A stretch of 64,000 nt of DNA from Marinithermus hydrothermalis DSM 14884 (GCF_000195335.1 NC_015387.1:2056001-2120000), one strand, 5' to 3'; counted from the stretch's first letter, positions 35,188-44,277 are shown. Translations and numbers: made by a program. Notes: generated from the letters alone by a model not told the origin.

Positions 35188-36509
35188 GCCTTCATTGTAT
35201 GGGAGGCGTTTGCGCCCTCCGGGGCAGGCTGCAAGGCGTCCGCGACGAAGGCCCAAACGAGCGCTAGCATCCCTCCCAGTACGAGGGCGAGCGCCAGGAT
35301 CAGGGCCGTTTTCGGCGCGACGGGATCAAACATGGGGTAGGCAGGGGCCAGGACCTGCGCCAGGCTCCGCTGCACGGAAGCCGCTTCGATCCGGAGGTCG
35401 TTGCGTTTTTGGGCCAGGGCGATGTACTCGCTGCGGGCCAGGTCCAGCTGCTCCTGAACCTGCTGGGCGCGTACCTGCGCCTCCGCGACGCGCGCCTTCA
35501 GGTCCGCGATGCGGGCCTCCAGCTCCTCGAGCCGTTCCTGGAGCGCCGCCTCACGTGCCGTGAGGCGAGCCTCCTCCGTCCGGGCGTCTACCAGCGTCTG
35601 CTGCAACCGGACGTACACCGGGTTGAGTTCCTGGTCCACCAGCCGCAGCTCGGCCGCTTCCTGAACCCCCCGCTGCCCTAGGAGCGTGGTCGCGAGGGGG
35701 TCCGCGAAGACGCTGCGCTCCAGGGAGAGCCGTTCAGGCTCGCCCTCCAACTGGGCTTGCACGGCCTGGATCCGCGCGCGTATGGCGGCGAGGTTCTGGC
35801 GCAGTTGCGCCAGCTCACCCTCGAGCCGTACCCGTTCGTTCGTGAAGGCGCTCAACGCCGCCTGGTCCTGCTCGAGGGTCGAGGTCCGCTGGAAGGCTTC
35901 CCACGCCTGCTGGGCCTTCCGGTACCGGGCCTCGCTCTCGCTCAATCGTTCCTCAAGGACCTCGAGGACGGCGCGCGTGCGTTCCACGGGCACCGCGTTC
36001 ACCCGCCTAAGCGTGGCGTCTACCCAGAGGTTCGCGATCTCTGCGGCTAGACGCGGGTCCCCTTCCCTGGCCCGGTGCTCCACGATCAGCCCGGCTTGCG
36101 CGTTCTTGGGCGAGAGGTCCTTGAGCTTCAGGCTGTCCGCGAGGGACTCCAGAAGCTCGCCGTCCTCCCGGTCACGCCACGCTTCCGGCATCGAATCCTG
36201 CTGCCGGAGCCCCGCGAGCACCTCGCGCAACACCGGTTCCGAGTACGCGATAGAGCGGTACCCTGAAAACCCGATGAACGGCTGGTCCTCAACCTGGATC
36301 TTTTCCTCGAGGCGCGCCTGTACCTGCAGTGGGCTTATGCTCACGGTTGCTGCCGCCTCATATGCGGGCTTGGCCCAGAGGATCAGGTAGGCGGCCGCGG
36401 CAGCCACCGCGAGGGCCGGCACGGCCACCAACAATCTCCAACGCCGTTTCAATACCTCCACCAAATCCCGCAGCGTGATCTCGTCTGGATAGGACGTAGC
36501 CTCCGGCAT
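35184..36509 (-). CDS. Wzz-type polysaccharide chain-length protein
   Basis: A 441-residue inner-membrane protein. It has a cytoplasmic N terminus (DEITLRDLVEVLKRRWRLLV) leading into the first membrane segment, a long periplasmic coiled coil rich in Gln, Glu and Leu (about residues 150-385), and a second membrane segment near the C terminus (ALILALALVLGGMLALVWAF). That is the Wzz/Wzc co-polymerase layout; there is no C-terminal tyrosine-kinase domain. TACAAT at 36516-36521 (- strand) ends six bases before the ATG. It overlaps rmlA by four bases, so the pair probably serves surface polysaccharide synthesis. Confidence 0.88.
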   Translation of the reverse strand: MPEATSYPDEITLRDLVEVLKRRWRLLVAVPALAVAAAAAYLILWAKPAYEAAATVSISPLQVQARLEEKIQVEDQPFIGFSGYRSIAYSEPVLREVLAGLRQQDSMPEAWRDREDGELLESLADSLKLKDLSPKNAQAGLIVEHRAREGDPRLAAEIANLWVDATLRRVNAVPVERTRAVLEVLEERLSESEARYRKAQQAWEAFQRTSTLEQDQAALSAFTNERVRLEGELAQLRQNLAAIRARIQAVQAQLEGEPERLSLERSVFADPLATTLLGQRGVQEAAELRLVDQELNPVYVRLQQTLVDARTEEARLTAREAALQERLEELEARIADLKARVAEAQVRAQQVQEQLDLARSEYIALAQKRNDLRIEAASVQRSLAQVLAPAYPMFDPVAPKTALILALALVLGGMLALVWAFVADALQPAPEGANASHTMKA

Positions 36510-36580
36510 AAGGCAATTGTAGCAAGCGCGGGCGGGCACGGCGTTCACGCGCGTCCCAGCCGCTGGGGTATAACCGAAGC

Positions 36581-37306
36581 ATGCGCCTGCTCGTTACGGG
36601 ATCCACAGGACGGATGGGTCGCACGCTCTTGCCGCTACTGCCCACGGAGTGGGAGGTCATCGCGCCGCGGCGGCCGGCGGTGGACCTGACGCGTCCCGAG
36701 ACCCTGGACGCCCTTTTCGCAGCGCACCAGCCGGAGGTGGTGCTGCACCTCGCGGCGTACACGGACGTGGCGCGGGCCGAGCGGGAGCGGGAGGTGTGCT
36801 GGCGGGTGAACGTGGAGGGCACGCGCGCGCTCGCCCGCAGGGCCCCAGGGTGGTTCGTGCACCTCTCCACGGATTACGTGTTTGACGGGGAGCGCGGCAT
36901 GTACCGCGAGGAGGACCTGCCGAACCCTAAGAACTTCTACGCCCTCAGCAAGACCGTGGGGGAGGAGGCCGCGCGCCAGGCCCCCCGTCCCTTGATCGTG
37001 CGGACCAGCTTCAAGACCGCCCCGTGGCCGTACCCGCGGGCCTTCGTGGATCAGTTCACCTCGGCGGATTACGTGGACGTGATCGCGCGGGAGCTCCTCG
37101 TGCTGCTCCGGAACCTCGAGCGCCTCCCTCGGGCGGTGGAGGTGCTGCACATCGCGACCGAGCGCAAGTCCGTCTACGACCTCGCGCGGCGGCGCACCCC
37201 GAGCGTGCAGCCCATGCAGCGCGCGGAGGCGCCGGTCTACATCCCGCCGGACGTTTCGCTGGACACCACGCGCTGGCAGCAGCTCAAGGCCGGGTGGGGC
37301 AGTTAA
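36581..37306 (+). CDS. RmlD-like NAD(P)-dependent sugar reductase/epimerase
   Basis: A 241-residue extended short-chain dehydrogenase. The Rossmann motif is MRLLVTGSTGRMGRTLLPLL, the conserved block VHLSTDYVFDG follows, and the catalytic YALSK (Tyr-xxx-Lys) is present. RmlD reduces dTDP-4-keto-rhamnose. At 241 residues it is shorter than typical RmlD (about 290), lacking part of the C-terminal domain. TATAAC at 36569-36574 ends six bases before the ATG. Divergent from the Wzz/RmlA pair, which supports a role in surface sugars; RmlB and RmlC are not in the window. Confidence 0.8.
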   Translation: MRLLVTGSTGRMGRTLLPLLPTEWEVIAPRRPAVDLTRPETLDALFAAHQPEVVLHLAAYTDVARAEREREVCWRVNVEGTRALARRAPGWFVHLSTDYVFDGERGMYREEDLPNPKNFYALSKTVGEEAARQAPRPLIVRTSFKTAPWPYPRAFVDQFTSADYVDVIARELLVLLRNLERLPRAVEVLHIATERKSVYDLARRRTPSVQPMQRAEAPVYIPPDVSLDTTRWQQLKAGWGS

Positions 37307-37320
37307 GGCCTCCTTGTCGC

Positions 37321-37358
37321 GTCAAGCCGGGTTAGCGGAGCACCTCTCCCGGCTTGAC
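37321..37358. terminator. Hairpin between convergent genes
   Basis: GTCAAGCCGGG and CCCGGCTTGAC form a perfect 11-bp stem with a 16-base loop. The stop codon of the LolC/E-type gene (37332-37334, - strand) is in the loop. It can serve as terminator for the RmlD-like gene and for the gene on the other strand. Confidence 0.7.
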
Positions 37359-38459
37359 CCGTAGCGCCCGCCGCAAGGGGAGGAGCGACGCGAGCAGCAC
37401 GGTACCAAACGCGAGCGCTGAGACCCAGGCGAAGTCCAGGGCGCGGATCTCGACGGGCAGCCGGGTGATGAAGTACAGCTCGCCGGGGATCTCGAGGGGC
37501 CGGAGGCGGAAGTAGTGCGAAAGCCCCAGGCCGAGGAGGTCCCCCAAAACCACTCCCAGCCCGCCGAGGAGGACCCCCTCCAGGGCGAAGACCGCCGCGA
37601 CCTGCGCGGCGCTCGCGCCCAGGACGCGCAGGATCGCGATGTCCGCGGTCTTCTCCACCACCACGAGGACCAGGACGTTCGCGATGCCCAAGGCGGCCAC
37701 CACCACGATCAGGAAGACCACGATCCCGATCACGCGCTTTTGCAGGGCGAGCTGCTCGATCAGGGTGCGGTTCGCGTCCTGCCAGGTCTGGGCCCAGAAC
37801 ACGCCGCTTTGCGTCAAGGCTCGAGCCACCGCCCGCGCGCGCTCGGGGTCCTCCAGGCGCAGGTGGTACCCGCCGATCGCGCCGGGCAACTCCAACAGGG
37901 TTCGCACGTCCTCCAGGGTGGTGAAGGCGAAGCTCGAGTCGATCAGGTAGTTCCCGGTGGTGAAGGTGCCCGCCACGACGAGCTCGTGCCGGCGCTGGTT
38001 CACCGAGACCGCGAAGAGCCGGTCCCCCGGCAGGGCCCCGAGCGCCTCGGCGAGCGCCGCGCCGAGCACGACCCGGCCGGGCTCGAGGGCCTCGAGGCCG
38101 AGCCCGGGGTAGACGGCGGGCGCGTCCTCACCGACGCCGAGGAGGGTGGCGAAGTCCGCGCCTGCGTTGCGTCCGGCTTGGGCGCGGCGGGTGAGGAGGA
38201 CCTTGGCGGGCAGGAAGGGGGTTTGGGCTTGGATCTCCGGGTGGTGGGGCGGGGGGGCGTCTTGGGGGTCGAAGGCGAAGAGGGTGATGTGGGGGATGGC
38301 GCGGAGGGTGGCGTGGAGCAAGGCGCTGGTGAAGCCGTTCGTGAGGGAGAGGGCGGTGGTGAGGACCATCACGCCCGCGGCCACCCCGAGCACGGTGATG
38401 AGGCTCTGGGTGCGGCGGTAGGTGAGGTGTTTGCGCGCGAGGAAGAGGACGAGGCGCAC
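37332..38459 (-). CDS. FtsX/LolE-type ABC transporter permease
   Basis: A 375-residue protein with one N-terminal membrane segment (VLGVAAGVMVLTTALSLTNG), a large extracytoplasmic domain of about 200 residues, and three C-terminal membrane segments (VFLIVVVAALGIANVLVLVV; VFALEGVLLGGLGVVLGDLL; a last one before the C terminus). This is the MacB/LolCE topology. The motif KTADIAILRVLGASAAQVAAV is the usual coupling segment. The partner ATPase is not adjacent. LolC/E members extract lipoproteins; others export peptides. Confidence 0.85.
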   Translation of the reverse strand: MRLVLFLARKHLTYRRTQSLITVLGVAAGVMVLTTALSLTNGFTSALLHATLRAIPHITLFAFDPQDAPPPHHPEIQAQTPFLPAKVLLTRRAQAGRNAGADFATLLGVGEDAPAVYPGLGLEALEPGRVVLGAALAEALGALPGDRLFAVSVNQRRHELVVAGTFTTGNYLIDSSFAFTTLEDVRTLLELPGAIGGYHLRLEDPERARAVARALTQSGVFWAQTWQDANRTLIEQLALQKRVIGIVVFLIVVVAALGIANVLVLVVVEKTADIAILRVLGASAAQVAAVFALEGVLLGGLGVVLGDLLGLGLSHYFRLRPLEIPGELYFITRLPVEIRALDFAWVSALAFGTVLLASLLPLRRALRVKPGEVLR

Positions 38460-38468
38460 GCGTTTAGT

Positions 38469-38996
38469 TTATCGCCCGTACCGCACGATGGTGAGTTTGA
38501 CGCGGCGCACGCCCCACTTGAGGGCCAGGGCACGGTCCGGCATCCAGATGTCGATCTGCTGGCGTTTGCGCCGGTTCATGGTGTCCTCGACGACGAAGAG
38601 GATGCCTTCGAGCATGGGGTTGTACTTGCCTTTTTCGGCCCCGTCCTCCCAGCGGCCCAGGTCCTCGAGCTTGACGAGGGAGCCGTAGGGGAGGTCGGTC
38701 TGGAGGAGGTCGCGGCTCACGGCGATGATGCCGTAGCGCGTGCGGGCGCCGGTGGCGGTGATGAAGGGGGTGGCGTCGGTCTCCCGCACGCTGGAGGTGT
38801 ACGCGGTGGCTTTGAGGATGAGGACCTTGGGGCCTTCGGCCTTGGCCGGCAGGATCAGGAGGCTCAATCCGAGAAGGATCGCGAACCGTCGCAGGATGGG
38901 GTGTGCCGTGTGAATCATCTTCGTAAATGCCTTGGAGAACCTGGGTGCTTGTTTCCTAAACCGAATCCAGAAACCTCGCGACGGAGCAACCCTCAT
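38469..38996 (-). CDS. Exported 3D-domain (double-psi beta-barrel) protein
   Basis: A 175-residue protein ending in a 3D domain, named for three conserved Asp residues and related to the MltA/resuscitation-factor barrel: ATAYTSSVRETDATPF, then RTRYGIIAVSRDLLQTDLPY, GSLVKLEDLG and VEDTMNRRKRQQIDIW. Such domains bind or cut peptidoglycan. A signal peptide core is ILRRFAILLGLSLLILPAKA. The ATG at 38996 has TACGAT eight bases upstream (39005-39010, - strand); an ATG at 38918 gives a more ordinary signal peptide and is a real alternative. Confidence 0.78.
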   Translation of the reverse strand: MRVAPSRGFWIRFRKQAPRFSKAFTKMIHTAHPILRRFAILLGLSLLILPAKAEGPKVLILKATAYTSSVRETDATPFITATGARTRYGIIAVSRDLLQTDLPYGSLVKLEDLGRWEDGAEKGKYNPMLEGILFVVEDTMNRRKRQQIDIWMPDRALALKWGVRRVKLTIVRYGR

Positions 38997-39138
38997 ACGC
39001 GCTTATCGTATAATGGAAAGTGGCTGAGGAAAGTAAGCATGCTGCCGAGGCTGGGTTAACCGTTACCTTAATGGTTTGCTCCCTTGGGAACGGACTTCAT
39101 TATACTGGAACCCGCGCCCTAATGCAAGGAGGATCGCC

Positions 39139-39801
39139 ATGCCGCAACGTACGCTAGGCATCGTATTGGCCAGCGCCGGCCTCGTGTACCTCACCCTGCT
39201 CAACCCCTGGACGCCCGGCTGGCCCTGGGGTCTCGCCGGAGGGTTGGGCTTCCTCGTCCTGTACCGGCGGAGCAAGGTGCGGGACGCCCTGCTCGCCGGA
39301 GCGCTCTTTTTCGGCTGGGGCGTGGGCGCGGCGTTCGCGGACTGGCTGGACTACCAGGCCCTCAAACTCCTGGGGCTTGGCCTGGGGTTCGGGTTGTACG
39401 GCTGGCTCGAGAACGCCGCGTGGGGCCTGTGGACCGCGGCGGGCCTCGCGGGGATCGGGGCGCTGGTCTTCCTTTGGGAGATCGGCACCGCGGTCTGGCT
39501 CGCCCTGGCGCTTGTGGGGGCGGGCGCGTGGTTCGTCCTCAAGGGGGAGGCCGCCCCACCGACGCTGCCTCCGGCCCGGGAGGCCCTCTACAAGCACCTG
39601 TACGCCTGGCGGGTCGCGCAGGCCCGGCGGGAGGAGCGCAGCAGCGCGGAGGTGCTGCCGAACCGGCTCGTGGCTCGCATCGTACAAGAGAACCCGCAGG
39701 ACCCGGAGGCCCTGCGAGAGATTTTAGGCGAGGAGCGCGCCGCGTACACGGAGGCGATCTGGGAGCTGCTCAAGGCACGGGACAGCTCCCCAACAGGCTG
39801 A
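39139..39801 (+). CDS. Membrane protein with C-terminal HRDC-like domain
   Basis: A 220-residue protein. The first 140 residues hold about five hydrophobic segments (for example LGIVLASAGLVYLTLLNPW and AGIGALVFLWEIGTAVWLAL). The soluble tail LYKHLYAWRVAQARREERSS, then EVLPNRLVARIVQENPQDPE, resembles an HRDC domain (a nucleic-acid-binding fold usually found at the end of RecQ and RNase D). TATACT at 39101-39106 and AAGGAGG before the ATG support the start. Its 3' end overlaps the convergent lipoprotein gene by 32 bases. Function unknown. Confidence 0.7.
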   Translation: MPQRTLGIVLASAGLVYLTLLNPWTPGWPWGLAGGLGFLVLYRRSKVRDALLAGALFFGWGVGAAFADWLDYQALKLLGLGLGFGLYGWLENAAWGLWTAAGLAGIGALVFLWEIGTAVWLALALVGAGAWFVLKGEAAPPTLPPAREALYKHLYAWRVAQARREERSSAEVLPNRLVARIVQENPQDPEALREILGEERAAYTEAIWELLKARDSSPTG

Positions 39802-40588
39802 GGGTGTACTGCCCGCTCCCGGGCTCGTCGAACCCCGCGCGGGCCCCGGGCCCCTCCACCGTGCTGCCGCTCGAGCGGTCCCGCACCAGTACGAACGTCC
39901 CGGCCTGGACAGGCACGCAGTTGTTCTTCTGGGGTTCCAGCACCGCGAGGGGCGGCTCCCCGGTGTCCGTGCTGGCGAAGACGAAAGCCACCAGGTCGAT
40001 GGGCCCGCTGTAGTCGAGGTGCAAGAAGCGGCCGGAGGGCAGGTTCGGGTCGATCGTGTAGGTGTCGAACTCCCCCAGGAACTCGATGGCCCCGGTGACG
40101 GGCACCCCGTCGCGGAGGGTTCCGCCGTCGCTCCTGTCGCTCCTAGGGGTGAAGCTCGCCACGCTCACCTCCACCCGCTCGGCGAGCGTGCCCCGGTTGG
40201 CGACGCGCACGAAGAACACGTCCCCCGCCTGGACCTTCAGGTTAATCCGGTAGGCGTCGATGGGCGTCGGGGTGATCCCCAGCAGCGTCACCTGCGGAAT
40301 CCCAAACCAGTAACGGCTCACGGCCTTCGCCAACGGTACGAAGTCCCGGTTGAACACGGTCAGCTCGAGCTGGCTGGCCTGCGGCACGGCCTCTGGCACC
40401 GCCTGCACCCGGATCGTTCCGGTTTGCTCCACGTCGATCCGGTACTGCCGCATCTCCCCCGGCGGCAGGTTATCGATGGTGATTGCGGCGCCGTCCACGC
40501 TCAAGACCCCGTCGATCGGCGGGCTGAGCTGCACCGTGCACGCGGCGAGCAGCAACGCCAACGCCCCCAAGATCCACCCACGCACCAC
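39770..40588 (-). CDS. Putative lipoprotein, beta-rich
   Basis: A 272-residue protein with the lipoprotein signal MVRGWILGALALLLAAC (Cys17). The mature part is beta-rich with PPC-like features (GEFDTYTIDPNLPSGRFLHL and GQYTLSLLGSC resemble pre-peptidase C-terminal beta domains), which often sit on secreted proteins of Deinococcota. The two closely spaced GTG codons at 40588 and 40585 both have AAGGGAGGTGCG upstream. No enzyme motif is visible. Confidence 0.72.
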   Translation of the reverse strand: MVRGWILGALALLLAACTVQLSPPIDGVLSVDGAAITIDNLPPGEMRQYRIDVEQTGTIRVQAVPEAVPQASQLELTVFNRDFVPLAKAVSRYWFGIPQVTLLGITPTPIDAYRINLKVQAGDVFFVRVANRGTLAERVEVSVASFTPRSDRSDGGTLRDGVPVTGAIEFLGEFDTYTIDPNLPSGRFLHLDYSGPIDLVAFVFASTDTGEPPLAVLEPQKNNCVPVQAGTFVLVRDRSSGSTVEGPGARAGFDEPGSGQYTLSLLGSCPVP

Positions 40589-40679
40589 CGCACCTCCCTT
40601 CCCAAACAGTCTACGCCCTCAGGCCGGGACGCGCGCCCCGAATTAACAAACGCTTAAGCGCCCCCACCTCCCGGCGGGG

Positions 40680-42290
40680 TCACTCGAGGGTCACCACGTA
40701 ATCGTACAGGTCCGGCCCGCCCGCGTGCAGCTCGAACTCCAGGTCCGGGTACAGCGCCTCGAGCTCCGCCACCACGGCGCGGGCCGTTTCGGGGTCGGTC
40801 TGGGCGTTGTGGAAGATGGTCGCGATCTCGAAGGCCGCCTCGGGGGTCACCGCGAGGCGGAACAAAGCCTTCAAGCCCTCCGCGGGAGTTTCGGTCACCA
40901 CGGCCAGCTGGCCGTCCCGCAACCCGATCACCTGGCCCTCCTGGATCTCGCCCACCGCCTCGAGGTTCGCGTTGCGGCTCGCGCGGGTGATCTCGAGGGT
41001 CACCACCTGCGCCGCCGCTTCCCGCATCGCCTCGAGGAGCCCGTCTGCGGGGGTGTTCGGGTCGAAGAGGACCGCCGCGGCGATCCCCTGGCCGAGGGTG
41101 CGCGTGGGCAGGACGTGCACCTGCTTGCCGTGCTCTTTCTGGGCGAGTTCCGCGGCCTTCTCGGCGGCGAGGATCACGTTCTTGTTGTTGGGCAGCACGA
41201 TCACCTCGGGGTTCGGGAGGCTCCGCACCGCGTCGAGGATGTCCTGCACGCTGGGGTTTTGCGTCTGCCCGCCGGCCACGACCCGCGCGCCGAAGGCGCG
41301 GAAGGCCTTTACGATCCCGTATCCGGCGGCGACCGCGACCAGCCCCGAGGGCGGGGGGGCTTCGTCCGCCGCGCCCACCATCGCCAGGATCTCCGAGTGC
41401 TGCTCGGACATGTCCTCCACCTTGGTGCGCCGCATCTTCCCGTACCGGGCCACCGCGGCGAGCAGCGCGTCGGGCTCGTTCGTGTGGATGTGGCCCTTCA
41501 CGAACCCCTCGGCGCCCACCACGAGCAGCGAGTCCCCAAAGGGCGCGACCACCTCGCGGATCTTTTCGATGGGGACCTCCACCCCCTCCATGAGGAACTC
41601 GGTGCAGTACCCGTACTCCTCCTCCTCGAAGACCTCCTGCGCGTACCGCTCGACCTTGGGCGGCTCGGGTAAGGCGCGGTCCTCGAGGTACCCCAGGATC
41701 CCCTCCAGGAAGTGGAGGTACCCCTGCCCGCCCGCGTCCACCACGCCGGCCTGCTTCAAGACCGGGAGGAGCTCCGGGGTTTTTTGGAGGGCCTCGCCTC
41801 CCTTGGCGAGCGCTCCGTTTAGGACCTCCGCGAGGGTCTTCGCGCCCTGCTCCAGCGCCGCGCGCCCCCCCTCGGCCGCGGCGCGCGCCACGGTCAGGAT
41901 CGTGCCCTCCACCGGCTTCATGACCGCGCGGTACGCCGCCTCCGCGCCGGCCTCGAGCAACGCGACCAGGGTGCGGGGCGTGACCGCGGACGCGCCGCGC
42001 ACGGCCTCCGCGTACCCTTTGAGGATCTGGGAGAGGATCACGCCAGAGTTGCCCCGCGCGCCGAGCAAACTACCGTAACTCAAGGCGCGAGCCACCTCGG
42101 GCATCCGGCGGGTGTCGGCTAGGTCCAGCTCCCGGCGCACCGCCTGGAGGGTGAGGTGCATGTTCGTGCCGGTGTCCCCGTCCGGCACCGGGTAGACGTT
42201 CAGGGCGTTGACCTCCTCCACGTAGACCGCGAACCAGTCCACGGCGTACCGGATCGCGGCGGCCAGCCGCTCCGCCCCCAGCTTATCCAC
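40680..42290 (-). CDS. fakA: DAK2/DegV-type fatty acid kinase catalytic protein FakA
   Basis: A 536-residue protein. The N-terminal DAK2 domain has NVYPVPDGDTGTNMHLTLQA with the nucleotide-binding Asp cluster and SLLGARGNSGVILSQILKGY. A middle domain (YGYCTEFLMEGVEVPIEKIR) and a C-terminal DegV-like part (VIVLPNNKNVILAAEKAAEL) follow. FakA phosphorylates fatty acids held by FakB (DegV) proteins, feeding phospholipid synthesis; no FakB is in the window. It overlaps the Asp23 gene by eight bases, a standard pairing. Confidence 0.93.
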   Translation of the reverse strand: MDKLGAERLAAAIRYAVDWFAVYVEEVNALNVYPVPDGDTGTNMHLTLQAVRRELDLADTRRMPEVARALSYGSLLGARGNSGVILSQILKGYAEAVRGASAVTPRTLVALLEAGAEAAYRAVMKPVEGTILTVARAAAEGGRAALEQGAKTLAEVLNGALAKGGEALQKTPELLPVLKQAGVVDAGGQGYLHFLEGILGYLEDRALPEPPKVERYAQEVFEEEEYGYCTEFLMEGVEVPIEKIREVVAPFGDSLLVVGAEGFVKGHIHTNEPDALLAAVARYGKMRRTKVEDMSEQHSEILAMVGAADEAPPPSGLVAVAAGYGIVKAFRAFGARVVAGGQTQNPSVQDILDAVRSLPNPEVIVLPNNKNVILAAEKAAELAQKEHGKQVHVLPTRTLGQGIAAAVLFDPNTPADGLLEAMREAAAQVVTLEITRASRNANLEAVGEIQEGQVIGLRDGQLAVVTETPAEGLKALFRLAVTPEAAFEIATIFHNAQTDPETARAVVAELEALYPDLEFELHAGGPDLYDYVVTLE

Positions 42291-42624
42291 GGCTCACCCC
42301 CACCACGTGCACGAAGACACGCTCGAGCTCGAGGCCCGCCAGGTGCTTCGCCGCCCACCGGGCGCGCTCGGCGATCAGCTCCACGACCGCGGGGATGTTC
42401 ACCCCGAACGCGACCACGACGTACACGTCCGCCTGGTACGTCCCGGGCCGGGCGGGGTCCGCCTTCACGACCACGCCCTCGCTGGCCTCGTTCCGGCCGA
42501 GGATCCGGCTGAGCCCGTCGCGGATCCCTACGGGGCTCATCCCCACCACGCCGGGCACCTCGTGCGCCGCGAGTCCCACGACCGCGGCCAGCGCCTGTTC
42601 CGTTACGGTCACGCTTCCCTTCAA
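42283..42624 (-). CDS. Asp23/Gls24 family envelope-stress protein
   Basis: A 113-residue protein of the Asp23 family: GSVTVTEQALAAVVGLAAHE, VPGVVGMSP, VDVYVVVAFGVNIPAVVELI-like beta-strand and helix regions. Family members coat the inner face of the membrane or act in envelope stress, and they are regularly encoded just before fakA, as here. It starts three bases after the DUF3108 gene's stop, within the truB-DUF3108-asp23-fakA operon. Confidence 0.9.
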   Translation of the reverse strand: MKGSVTVTEQALAAVVGLAAHEVPGVVGMSPVGIRDGLSRILGRNEASEGVVVKADPARPGTYQADVYVVVAFGVNIPAVVELIAERARWAAKHLAGLELERVFVHVVGVSRG

Positions 42625-42627
42625 CGT

Positions 42628-43308
42628 TCACCTCCGAATCTCGATCAAGCGGGCCTCCACCGTACCGAACCCCTGGCCGTACACCAGGTACACCGGGAAG
42701 CGGCCCGCGTCCTGAGAGAACCACACCTCCACCCGGACCCCGCCCTCCGTGAACCGGTACCCTCGAGCCTCGAACACCCCCGCCGGGACCGCCACGCGCC
42801 GCACGGGCAGGTGCTCGAGCTCGCCTTGGATCAGGCCGACGAAGTCCACGAACTGGAGCGTGCGGGTCTCCGGATGCACCCGGATATGATACAAGACCGA
42901 TAGGTCATCCAGCACGTTCACCTCAGGGGAGCGGTACCGGTATCGCGCCCCTGAAACCTCCACCACGGTCGCGGTGAGTGCACCGTCCACGACGGCGATG
43001 ATGCGTTTGGTTCCCTGCATGGGAACGACCAGTTCCTTCTCGAAACGCACGCTGTAGAGGGCGCCGTTCGCCCAGCTTTCGGCCTTCAGGGCGTACCCCA
43101 GCGCGCGTCCCACCCCGTCCGGCTCGATGCGGCCCACCAGGTGCCACAACGCCCCCTCGCGGCGCGCCTCGAGGACCTGCCGCCCGACCGGGATCCCCTT
43201 CCAGCGCACCTGGTAGACGAGGCGTTCCCCGTCCGTCCAGGGAACCGGAGGCGCCGCGAGGCCCCAGCCGAGGGCGAGCAGCGCAAGGCCCAACAGCACA
43301 ACGCGCAC
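42628..43308 (-). CDS. Exported DUF3108-type protein
   Basis: A 226-residue protein with a signal peptide (MRVVLLGLALLALGWGLAAP). The mature part matches the DUF3108 pattern: WTDGERLVYQVRWKGIPVGR early, VLDDLSVLYHIRVHP in the middle and VAVPAGVFEARGYRF, VRVEVWFSQDAGRFPVYLVY at the end. The function of this periplasmic beta-barrel-like family is unknown. It begins 30 bases after truB and is followed by asp23 after three bases. Confidence 0.82.
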   Translation of the reverse strand: MRVVLLGLALLALGWGLAAPPVPWTDGERLVYQVRWKGIPVGRQVLEARREGALWHLVGRIEPDGVGRALGYALKAESWANGALYSVRFEKELVVPMQGTKRIIAVVDGALTATVVEVSGARYRYRSPEVNVLDDLSVLYHIRVHPETRTLQFVDFVGLIQGELEHLPVRRVAVPAGVFEARGYRFTEGGVRVEVWFSQDAGRFPVYLVYGQGFGTVEARLIEIRR

Positions 43309-43338
43309 GCCCCTAGCCTACCCTCTAGCCGCCGGGGG

Positions 43339-44277
43339 TCACACCGCCTCCCCTTTGAAGACCCGCTTGATCTTCAGTTTGAACCCGTCGCCTTCCGCCA
43401 CCGCGACGAGCCGCCCCTGCTTGTTCGTCAGGGCAACCAAGCCCCGCGCAGGAATCGGCAAGGGCACCCCCTCGATCACCCGGCGCACCTCAGCGTGCGC
43501 GAGCTCCACCACCGGGTAGGGCAGCACCTCGGTCTCCCGCAGCGCGGCCTGCGGGGAGAGCGCGTCCAGCCGCACGGTCTCCTCCAGGCTCACCCGCCCC
43601 ACCCGGGTGCGGACCAGGCCGGAGAGGAAAGCCTTCGTGCCCAGCATCGCCCCCAAATCCCGCGCGAACGCGCGCACGTACGTTCCGGAACCCACGGCGA
43701 GCCGCACCACCGCGGTGGGGTACCGCCCGAGCGGCTTGGGCAAAGTCACGCGTCGCCCGCGGGCGTCCAGCCGCCACCCAGAAGGCCCCGGCGCGATCCG
43801 GTGCGCGCGCACCTCAGGGTCGAAGCTCAAGAGCGCCACCTCGCGGTACGCGACCGGGCGCGGCTCGAGCACAAGCCGTTTCCCCTGCCGCGCCGCCTCG
43901 TAGGCCCGCACCCCCCCCACCTTGACCGCGGAGTACGCGGGCGGCACCTGCTCCTTAAGGGTGAGGAAGTGCTGAAGGGCCTGCTCGAGATCGCGCGGGG
44001 TGAAGGTGGGAGGCGGCCCCTCCTCCAAAGGGCCCTCCGCGTCGAGGGTGGGGGTGGTGGCCCCGAAGCTCACCCAGGCGATGTACTCCTTGTCCTCCCC
44101 GGTCAGGAAGGAGACCAGCTTGGTCGAGGGACCGGAGGCCAGGACCAGCACCCCGGTGGCGAGCGGGTCGAGCGTTCCGGTATGCCCGACCTTCCGGGTG
44201 CCGAGCCGCTCACGCGCTCGATCCACCACGTCGTGCGAGGTCAGGCCCAGCGGCTTATCGACGGCGTACAGGGCCAT
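43339..44277 (-). CDS. truB: tRNA pseudouridine(55) synthase
   Basis: A 312-residue enzyme that makes pseudouridine 55 in the T loop of tRNAs. The catalytic Asp is in KVGHTGTLDPLATGVLVLAS. YRFRF-like and RSGTYVRA-type motifs are present as VGSGTYVRAFARDLGAMLG, and a C-terminal PUA-like segment ends the protein. TAGAAT (44287-44292, - strand) ends nine bases before the ATG. It heads the operon with DUF3108, asp23 and fakA. Confidence 0.95.
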   Translation of the reverse strand: MALYAVDKPLGLTSHDVVDRARERLGTRKVGHTGTLDPLATGVLVLASGPSTKLVSFLTGEDKEYIAWVSFGATTPTLDAEGPLEEGPPPTFTPRDLEQALQHFLTLKEQVPPAYSAVKVGGVRAYEAARQGKRLVLEPRPVAYREVALLSFDPEVRAHRIAPGPSGWRLDARGRRVTLPKPLGRYPTAVVRLAVGSGTYVRAFARDLGAMLGTKAFLSGLVRTRVGRVSLEETVRLDALSPQAALRETEVLPYPVVELAHAEVRRVIEGVPLPIPARGLVALTNKQGRLVAVAEGDGFKLKIKRVFKGEAV

